Below, piece by piece: positions 48,779-54,658 of a DNA stretch of 64,000 bases (position 1 is its first letter; each line of letters begins with the position of its first letter). The notes beneath the pieces were generated by a model. It saw only the letters and a list, made by a program, of their open reading frames with translations, searched no databases and was not told the origin of the DNA. This DNA comes from VXPQ01 sp965117025. GTDB lineage: Bacteria; Bacteroidota; Rhodothermia; Rhodothermales; VXPQ01. The position numbers and the translations under genes were made by a program. The stretch is from contig OZ220746.1 in NCBI GenBank assembly GCA_965117025.1, forward strand, positions 372,001 through 436,000. The letters are read 5' to 3'.

Positions 48779-48999
48779 CCCGCAAAAAACGCCCGGCGGA
48801 AGCCCTATCTTATAATAGTCTCGTCCAAAACTGGCCGGAGATTGTCCGCTTGGCGCGGCAGGATGTGAAGGGTGGTACAAAGTGGGCTGTTCAGCGAAGA
48901 AGAAATTTAATCGAATCGCAAAAATTGCATCCGGAAAGAAGACCTGAGCCATGGCCTCACAAGAAACCCCGCCGCTGCACCTCCCCAGTCTTTCGATAA
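48775..48999 (+). CDS. Small basic ORF (gene C), possibly real
   Basis: The 74-aa frame begins ATGA overlapping the gene B stop, the same coupling pattern as its neighbours. It is strongly basic (MTRKKRPAEAL..., KWAVQRRRN, RRCTSPVFR) with one likely helix around residues 15-50. Its last 49 bases overlap the start of the second ATPase. No family recognised; the alternative is that it is a by-product of the overlap and not translated. Confidence 0.4.
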   Translation: MTRKKRPAEALSYNSLVQNWPEIVRLARQDVKGGTKWAVQRRRNLIESQKLHPERRPEPWPHKKPRRCTSPVFR

Positions 49000-50084
49000 A
49001 GGGATTCCGAGGAATCAAGGATCTTTCCATTTCACGATTGGGCCGCGTAACGCTGTTGGCCGGCAAGAACAGTAGCGGCAAAACGACGGTTTTGGACGCT
49101 GTCCGGGTATATGCGGCGCGGGCGCACCCCAACATTCTGTCCGAAGTGCTGGAAAGTCACAGGGAAGTCGCTGAATTGACGGGCGGTCAAGGTCAGAAGA
49201 ATAATGCCGATCCTCGTATAGAAGCGATCTTCCATGGACGGGATGCATCCAAAGACGCCATCTTTACAATAGGCCCGGATGACGATTCCATGCGACTGGT
49301 CGTTGAAGCGATTAACCCGGAGGAAGAAAGATGGCCACACCACCCTCCTCACTATTTTTCCGCAGTCCCGCTCCGAACGCTCATAGCCTCCTTTGGCGAT
49401 AACAAGGAAATTGAGATTTTCTGGTATTTTTCCCCCTATGCCTTGAGCACCAAAACAGCCAGAGATCGCCGCGTTTATCAAGATGCAGGGTCTGTCAGTG
49501 AACATAAAATGCCCACTCCAATAGTATGCGAATCTATGGGCCCCGGCCCGTTGGGAAGTGACGAAATAGAAAGATTCTGGGATGTTATTGCACTAACCGA
49601 CAAGGAAGAACAAATAGGATCTGTCCTGCGACTTATCCTCGATAAAAAAGTGGAGCGCATTGCGATGATCGGGAACGAAAGTGAAAGTCGACGAATGGTT
49701 ATCAGGCTTGAGGGGCAGTCCTTTCCAGTGCCTCTCGAAAGCTTCGGCGACGGCGCCCTCCGCCTATTCGGCGTGGCCTTGGCCCTCATCAACAGCAAAG
49801 ACGGCTTCCTGCTCATCGACGAAGTGGAAAACGGCATACATCATTCCATACAGAACCGCTTGTGGCGCATAATCCTTAAAACCGCAGCCGAAAACAACGT
49901 GCAGGTCCTGGCGACGACACACAGTTTCGACTGCGTGCGCGGCTTCGCGCAAGCCATGGTCGAATACGAAGAAAGCAACGGTGCGCTCGTGCGCATCGAA
50001 CGAAAAGATGAAGAGATGTGGGCCGTGGAATACTCGAAAGACGATCTGAGAGTTGCTGCGGAGCAGCATATTGAGGTAAGGTAG
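48951..50084 (+). CDS. Second AAA/ABC-type ATPase of the cassette (gene D)
   Basis: The 377-aa protein has Walker A GKNSSGKT at 38-45 after an SIKGFRGIKDLSI lead typical of RecF/OLD ATPases, Walker B LLIDEVENGIH with Asp290 and Glu291, and ATTHSFD near 321-327. Like gene A it carries no TOPRIM domain of its own; the TOPRIM-like gene follows 4 bases after its stop. This split ATPase plus TOPRIM pattern is known from OLD-type relatives such as PARIS. It shares only the general fold with gene A. Confidence 0.85.
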   Translation: MASQETPPLHLPSLSIKGFRGIKDLSISRLGRVTLLAGKNSSGKTTVLDAVRVYAARAHPNILSEVLESHREVAELTGGQGQKNNADPRIEAIFHGRDASKDAIFTIGPDDDSMRLVVEAINPEEERWPHHPPHYFSAVPLRTLIASFGDNKEIEIFWYFSPYALSTKTARDRRVYQDAGSVSEHKMPTPIVCESMGPGPLGSDEIERFWDVIALTDKEEQIGSVLRLILDKKVERIAMIGNESESRRMVIRLEGQSFPVPLESFGDGALRLFGVALALINSKDGFLLIDEVENGIHHSIQNRLWRIILKTAAENNVQVLATTHSFDCVRGFAQAMVEYEESNGALVRIERKDEEMWAVEYSKDDLRVAAEQHIEVR

Positions 50085-50088
50085 GTAC

Positions 50089-50721
50089 ATGGACAATAAC
50101 GATCGCGTCCTCCTTGTCGAGGGGCGGAACGACGAACATGTAATTTCACACCTGTGGTGCAGTCACAATGGCTATGAGGGAAAACTCCCCTTCAAGGTCA
50201 AAGACAAGAAAGGCTACTCAAACCTTCTCGACTCAATAGGTTTGGAAATCGATGTCCCTGATCGAGAAGTTCTCGGCATTATCGTAGATGCGAACGATAG
50301 CTTGAGCACCCGATGGGATGCTGTGATTGACAAACTCAAAACGAAAAATATCAAGGCACCTCGCAGCCCCGATAAAACTGGCACCATCATCCCCGGCACA
50401 TCCCGCACCCCACGCATTGGCATCTGGCTCATGCCAAACAATACATCTCCCGGCGAACTCGAGGATTTCGTTTCAAAAATGATCCCATCTGACGATCCGG
50501 TACGGCCGTTATCCGAACACTACATTGAAAGTATTCAAGAGAAGGACCGAAAGTTTTCCGAGAAAAAAATACTACGGGCCAAGGTCCATGCCTGGCTCGC
50601 GGCAAGAAAAAAACCCGGGCAGATGGGCCAAGCTATTTTCGCTAAGGACTTGGATACGAGCGGCCCGCTCAGCACAGAATTCGCAGATTGGCTGAAGGAA
50701 CTCTTCGAGCCGTCACCTTGA
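50089..50721 (+). CDS. DUF3226/TOPRIM-like protein (gene E)
   Basis: The 210-aa protein has LLVEGRNDEHV with Glu11 and GIIVDAND with Asp67 and Asp70, the TOPRIM metal-site pattern, and the conserved PRIGIWLMPNN...LEDFV block of DUF3226 proteins. A TOPRIM partner next to an ABC ATPase resembles OLD-type nucleases split in two. It ends the five-gene cassette. Substrate and trigger are unknown; I recognise the family pattern but did not compare it with a database. Confidence 0.7.
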   Translation: MDNNDRVLLVEGRNDEHVISHLWCSHNGYEGKLPFKVKDKKGYSNLLDSIGLEIDVPDREVLGIIVDANDSLSTRWDAVIDKLKTKNIKAPRSPDKTGTIIPGTSRTPRIGIWLMPNNTSPGELEDFVSKMIPSDDPVRPLSEHYIESIQEKDRKFSEKKILRAKVHAWLAARKKPGQMGQAIFAKDLDTSGPLSTEFADWLKELFEPSP

Positions 50722-50834
50722 CCGCAGCCTGCATTGCGATATATCTGACGCAGTAGCTCGACTACTGCACTTCGCCGTTCTCCCGCGAATACAGATCGCG
50801 CGTTTTCTTCCTTTCCCGGCAAGCAGGAGCATGT

Positions 50835-50874
50835 GCAATACCCTTTTGCGCAATTAAAACACATTATCGCGCAA
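50835..50874. repeat. 40-bp direct repeat, left copy
   Basis: This 40-bp stretch matches 52449-52488 at 38 of 40 positions. Inside it TTGCGC and GCGCAA form an inverted pair. The two copies flank the Fic gene in direct orientation. Confidence 0.8.
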
Positions 50875-50909
50875 GAATTTGTTACGCAATACCTTCTTTC
50901 TTGCGCGAT
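50866..50909. terminator. Perfect 12-bp inverted repeat, candidate bidirectional terminator
   Basis: ATCGCGCAAGAA (50866-50877) and TTCTTGCGCGAT (50898-50909) pair perfectly with a 20-base spacer. Lying between convergent genes, it could end transcription from both sides, but no strong T-run follows either way. Its left arm overlaps the end of the direct repeat. Confidence 0.5.
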
Positions 50910-50916
50910 TCAGAGG

Positions 50917-52218
50917 TCATGCTCCTTCCTGACGTTCACGGCTGATGGCCTCAAGGTCCTCGGGCCGCAGCTTGTAGCGTATCGCATTGCCCTCGTGCAG
51001 GCCTTGGAACTCCTGCCCGATATAGGCGGCGACCTGTTCGCGATCCGCGTCGGGGATGCCGTCCGCGGCGGCCATGGCTATGACGTCCTCGGAGCGGAAC
51101 GCCTTCCATTCCAGCACGCAGCGGCGCACGGCCTTGCGCACGAAATCCCTGTATGCCAACGCCGCCTTCTCCGGGCTTTCGACTTCGGCGCGCAGCACCC
51201 GGTAATTTTCGGCCGAGGCCAGATAGGCATCGATATAGGCCTCGCGCAGCAAGGAAACGTTGTTTAGCTCGTAGACGCCGAGCAGTCCGTCGATATAGGC
51301 CCTATCGTCCATTGTCAGGAACGACATCGGCGCAAGATCGGCCTTTAGAAGCAGGATGTTCGAGGCAATCCGCGAGGTCCGCTTGTTGATATCGGCGAAA
51401 GCCTGCAAATAGGGAATGTGAACGAGAAGAAAGAAGGATTGCTCAAACGGATCGGTAATCGCCGCCGCCTTGCCGATCAGGATTTCAAACTCTTCCTCAA
51501 TCTCATATTGGTCGCCAGGCGGCCTGTAGCTCGAATGCACGATGCTGACAGGCATCCGGCGTAGCCGTCCCGCCATGGCGGGATCGAAAAGAAGCCCGTC
51601 CGCGAGGAGCGCGTGAATATTGAATATATCCGGCCGGCTGATGGTTATGTCGTCAAGATGATCGACGACATACTGAATCGCCTCCTTGTGGTTGAGGATC
51701 ATCAGCGCTTCCTTGCGGTCCTTGCCGGCCGCCTCTTCGCCGAAGCGGATGAGCCGTTCGGTCTGAAGGATATCGTAGGTGTTCCCTTCCATGCGCGACG
51801 ACGCCCAGGACAAGTCCACGAGCAGCCGTTCAAGGATGCGCCGCACATAGGTCCCTGCCGGGAGCGGCGGCGGCTCCGGGCGCCCGGCCTCGTGCAGGCG
51901 CTGCCGGTCCGCTTCGGCAAGGTAGAACGTCTTGCCAGGGATATAGCGATCCACAAACTCCTTGTGGTAGCTTGCCGGCTTGCGGCGGTTATAAGGCGTT
52001 TGCAGATAGGCGCGCACCGCGCCCGTGCCCGCCAGGCTGTAGCCGGTGGCGCGGGCCTTGCCCGAGATTTCCAGCCGGCCTTCATCGGCAAGCCGCTTGA
52101 GCGCCCGCCAGACCGTCGGCGGGCTGACATCCGGCGCGACATGACGGAGGATATCCTCACGGCCGGCGCCGGGATGGTCCGCGATATAGTCGAGTATGGC
52201 CTGGTCCGTAAGCGGCAT
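50917..52218 (-). CDS. HTH-Fic family protein with atypical active site
   Basis: I start at ATG 52218 (MPLTDQAILDYI), giving 433 aa; a TTG at 52233 adds 5 residues. The N-terminal 70 residues form a winged-helix domain (SPPTVWRALKRLADEG). An inhibitory-helix motif S-xxx-E-G-N lies at 140-146 (SSRMEGN). The Fic core reads PYLQAFADINKRTSR: aligned with the canonical HPFxDGNKR motif, the catalytic His is Gln272 and the Gly is Ile, although N278, K279 and R280 remain. It may have altered or lost AMP-transferase activity. An operator-like array covers its start. Confidence 0.82.
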   Translation of the reverse strand: MPLTDQAILDYIADHPGAGREDILRHVAPDVSPPTVWRALKRLADEGRLEISGKARATGYSLAGTGAVRAYLQTPYNRRKPASYHKEFVDRYIPGKTFYLAEADRQRLHEAGRPEPPPLPAGTYVRRILERLLVDLSWASSRMEGNTYDILQTERLIRFGEEAAGKDRKEALMILNHKEAIQYVVDHLDDITISRPDIFNIHALLADGLLFDPAMAGRLRRMPVSIVHSSYRPPGDQYEIEEEFEILIGKAAAITDPFEQSFFLLVHIPYLQAFADINKRTSRIASNILLLKADLAPMSFLTMDDRAYIDGLLGVYELNNVSLLREAYIDAYLASAENYRVLRAEVESPEKAALAYRDFVRKAVRRCVLEWKAFRSEDVIAMAAADGIPDADREQVAAYIGQEFQGLHEGNAIRYKLRPEDLEAISRERQEGA

Positions 52219-52314
52219 GAAACGATTCGTCAATTATATGAAACGATTATGTACTTAAAATACAAATGTTTAACCGATTTATCAAAATATCGTTTCATCG
52301 AAAATGAAACGATT
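52217..52314 (-). promoter_or_regulatory. Operator-like array at the Fic start
   Basis: The 11-mer ATGAAACGATT occurs at 52217-52227, 52238-52248 and 52304-52314; an inverted copy (ATCGTTTCAT) is at 52289-52298. The first two are 21 bp apart (two helical turns). The inverted copy and the last copy form a perfect 10-bp-arm palindrome with a 5-base centre. Copy 1 abuts the Fic start codon. It is probably bound by the HTH domain of the Fic protein itself. Confidence 0.6.
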
Positions 52315-52359
52315 CTTCCGGGTTTTGCGCTGGACATGCAGAAGGTATTCGAAGCATAA
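52312..52359 (+). pseudogene. Uma2 C-terminal remnant
   Basis: Sixteen in-frame codons read ILPGFALDMQKVFEA and stop, matching the end of the intact Uma2 gene (46468-46515) at 40 of 48 bases and 11 of 15 residues. No Uma2 sequence precedes them; upstream is the Fic operator array. A truncated copy left by rearrangement is the simplest reading. Confidence 0.65.
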
Positions 52360-52609
52360 GCAACCCGACGCGACAGGTGCGCTTAAAACCCCGAAAAAAA
52401 CTGTCCGTTTTTATCGGACCACTTCTATATCGCGCAAAAATTTCTTGCGCAATATCCTTTTGCGCAATTAAAACATATTATCGCGCAACCCTCCCCACCC
52501 GGTCCGGCTTTGGAGGAACCAGCTTGCACGCTCTATGTAACCAGGTTGTTGAGCCGTAGCCTCTTGCCCTGTATCTTGGCAGCCTCTTCCCAACAAAACC
52601 CTGCTGATA
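52360..52609. other. Gap before the outer-membrane gene
   Basis: These 250 bases carry the right 40-bp repeat and extra GCGCAA/TTGCGC motifs upstream of it, but no credible ORF. The promoter for the gene at 52610 should be here. Confidence 0.45.
52449..52488. repeat. 40-bp direct repeat, right copy
   Basis: This copy differs from 50835-50874 at 2 of 40 bases. About 51 bases upstream (from 52429) the ATCGCGCAA end motif recurs, so this side carries a second partial unit. The repeat is 230 bases upstream of the Fic start. Confidence 0.8.
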
Positions 52610-53485
52610 ATGAACGTACGCTACATTTTAATTGCAGCAATTGTTTGTCTGGTGTCGCCCACCACGCTTATTGCGCAGGAAGGGTGGTATTTCGGTATGG
52701 AAATAGGCCCGGCCATAGCGCCGGGAATGCGCATAGACGAATCCGATAACGATTGGAGCACGCAATGCGACCTCATAAACAACCCTGAACAGGTTGAGGT
52801 GGGTGAGGGCAGTTGCGTCAATGCCCCGCCACCCGGCGCATGGTACAACGATATTGACGGTGCCAGCGGTGCTATGGGCGGCCTGACGGTAGGGTATACC
52901 TTCAAGCATATCCGCATTGAAGGCGAGTCTTCCTTCCGCACGGTGAACTACGGCGGGTCCGTGCCTATGATTATAGGGGACGTTACCACACAGGAAAAGG
53001 AAAACAACGAATTGGAAGTGGCTGAGGGTGGTGTCGGAGACGTGTATACGTTTCGGCTTGGCGCTAATGCGTTGTTTCACAGGGGGCCGTTTTACGCCGG
53101 AGGCGGAGTCGGTATCGTGGCTGTCGGGCTGGATCGGCACTCACGCTGGAAACGAAACGACGATCCCGCACAAATTGCCACGTTCGACGACCCAATTATG
53201 AAGGCACGAATTGCGGGCACGACATCGATCTCCAACCAAAGACTTCAAGACGCCTTGGTCGGCTACCAGCTTATTGCTGGTTACGATCATGCGCTAAACG
53301 AACAGGTGGCGATAGGATTGAAAATACGATGGACGAAACTGTCGAAGTTCGAAGATGGCGCACACTTTACACAGCTACGCAGCCACGAATCGAGCGTCGG
53401 GCGAGGGTTCGACGTGCGTTACCGGACCACCACGAACGACTTGTCAGCGGTTGGCCTGACGCTCACGATGAAATACCTACTTTGA
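52610..53485 (+). CDS. Outer-membrane beta-barrel protein (OmpA/OprF-like barrel)
   Basis: The 291-aa product has a signal peptide (ILIAAIVCLVSPTTLIAQ) and then strand-like repeats (GMEIGPAIAPG, GGLTVGYTFKHIRIEGESSF, FYAGGGVGIVAVGL) ending LTLTMKYLL, typical of an 8- to 10-strand barrel. No OmpA peptidoglycan domain is present. It lies just outside the defence island, so it is probably resident. Function unknown. Confidence 0.65.
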   Translation: MNVRYILIAAIVCLVSPTTLIAQEGWYFGMEIGPAIAPGMRIDESDNDWSTQCDLINNPEQVEVGEGSCVNAPPPGAWYNDIDGASGAMGGLTVGYTFKHIRIEGESSFRTVNYGGSVPMIIGDVTTQEKENNELEVAEGGVGDVYTFRLGANALFHRGPFYAGGGVGIVAVGLDRHSRWKRNDDPAQIATFDDPIMKARIAGTTSISNQRLQDALVGYQLIAGYDHALNEQVAIGLKIRWTKLSKFEDGAHFTQLRSHESSVGRGFDVRYRTTTNDLSAVGLTLTMKYLL

Positions 53486-53551
53486 TTTTGGGAATCCTGC
53501 CTTGTCAAGCATTGTCTATAATTCCCTGATTTTGTCGTTTGGCACTGTCGC

Positions 53552-54580
53552 CTACAAACCCTTCCTCACCGCCTCCATCGCCCCGAGCACCCGGTTCCAG
53601 GTTTCCTGATCTTCCAGGACGGCATTGGGAAACATGCACCCGTCCCAGCAGATGTGCCGGATGCCGTCCCGCAGTTCACCCTGTTCGTCGAGCAGCCACT
53701 GGCGGCTGCACCAGACCATATCCAGCTTGCCGTCGGGCGAATCGACCGGACAATGCCTTCCGGTCTTGTCGTGCGAGCCGCTTCCGAACACGGACCCGTC
53801 GGTCTGCGCCACGTGAAAATCGAACAGCCAGGGCGCCAGTGCGCCGGTCATGATCCGGTAGGCCTCCTGGAATTCTTCCTCCGTGTACCCATCCTGCAGC
53901 AAAGCCGCCTCGGGTGCATTGTACCCGAGCAAATACAAATAGGTGTGGGCCAGATCGGCCTGAAATCCGAGCGAATCAGGACGCCCTACCTCTTCGAGGA
54001 GGCGCAGCATCTCGGTCCAGGAATGCATGGCCGCCCAGCAAATCTCCCCTTCCGCCGCGATGCGTTCCCCGTGGTCTTCCGCGATGACCGCCGCCTCGCG
54101 AAACGTGTCCGCAATCTTTGTCGTGTTTTCCACGGGGTCCTCCGCCCACTCGACAGGGCCTGCCGCCGAATCGATCCGGATGACCCCGCAGGACCGAACG
54201 CCGTGCGCGTTCAGCACGGAAGCATACCGGCACGCACTCCGCACGGCTTCCACGAAGCGCCGGCGATCATCGCGGTTCCCCATCGCACTGCCGCCCAGCA
54301 TGTCGGGATACACGGGCGCCACGACGGACCCCACGCCAAGCCCCAGCGATGCGATGTGATCCGCAAGGCGTCGGATTTCGTCGCCCGGAGCATCGATGTC
54401 GATGTGCGGGGGATACAGGAAAATATCCACTCCATCGAAACGAACGGGCTCTTCTCCCTTGATACGGGCATCCGCCGTGAGCTGGAGCATCCGGTCCAGC
54501 CCGATGGCAGGTTCGTCGGCATCCGGCCCCTTCCCCACCAAGCCCGGCCACATGGCATTATGAAGAAATAATCGACGCAT
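53552..54580 (-). CDS. Sugar isomerase/epimerase-like TIM-barrel protein
   Basis: Starting at MRRLFLHNAMWPGLVG, the 342-aa protein is a xylose-isomerase-like TIM barrel: FDGVDIFLYPPHIDIDA, AAEGEICWAAMHS (likely metal-ligand Glu), GFQADLAHTYLYLLGY and FDFHVAQTDGSVFGSGSHDKTG near the C-terminus. It would isomerise or epimerise a sugar or sugar acid. It follows the propeller/CehA gene on the same strand. Its last 26 bases recur at 46543-46568. Confidence 0.82.
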   Translation of the reverse strand: MRRLFLHNAMWPGLVGKGPDADEPAIGLDRMLQLTADARIKGEEPVRFDGVDIFLYPPHIDIDAPGDEIRRLADHIASLGLGVGSVVAPVYPDMLGGSAMGNRDDRRRFVEAVRSACRYASVLNAHGVRSCGVIRIDSAAGPVEWAEDPVENTTKIADTFREAAVIAEDHGERIAAEGEICWAAMHSWTEMLRLLEEVGRPDSLGFQADLAHTYLYLLGYNAPEAALLQDGYTEEEFQEAYRIMTGALAPWLFDFHVAQTDGSVFGSGSHDKTGRHCPVDSPDGKLDMVWCSRQWLLDEQGELRDGIRHICWDGCMFPNAVLEDQETWNRVLGAMEAVRKGL

Positions 54581-54598
54581 TTTTTGCGGAGAATGCCA

Positions 54599-54658
54599 AA
54601 CCGCGAAATCGCAACCGAGAACAGGGACCTCGCCCATACGGATTTAATCAGAGCTTCC
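54599..54658. repeat. Dispersed palindromic repeat, copy D
   Basis: The right part matches the copy at 58481-58532 over about 50 bases (shared CGAAATCGCAACCGAGAAC-like block, then ATCAGAGCTTCC at 54647-54658). The left arm is degraded. It overlaps the stop codon of the propeller/CehA gene, so the last residues of that protein are encoded by the repeat. Confidence 0.65.

Larger units (their letters stand above)
50722..50916. other. Convergent gap between cassette and Fic gene
   Basis: This 195-base gap between converging genes holds one of the 40-bp direct repeats and a strong hairpin, listed separately. A 9-bp inverted repeat (AGGAGCATG at 50825-50833, CATGCTCCT at 50918-50926) brackets the stretch, its right arm lying in the last codons of the Fic gene. 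Confidence 0.5.

Noticed and set aside
50825..50926. 9-bp inverted repeat as an insertion-sequence end
   Set aside because: The arms are too short, no transposase lies between them, and the right arm is part of the Fic coding sequence.
42000..52600. CRISPR array in the island
   Set aside because: No regularly spaced repeats with unique spacers were seen; the repeats present are two 40-bp copies and an operator array.
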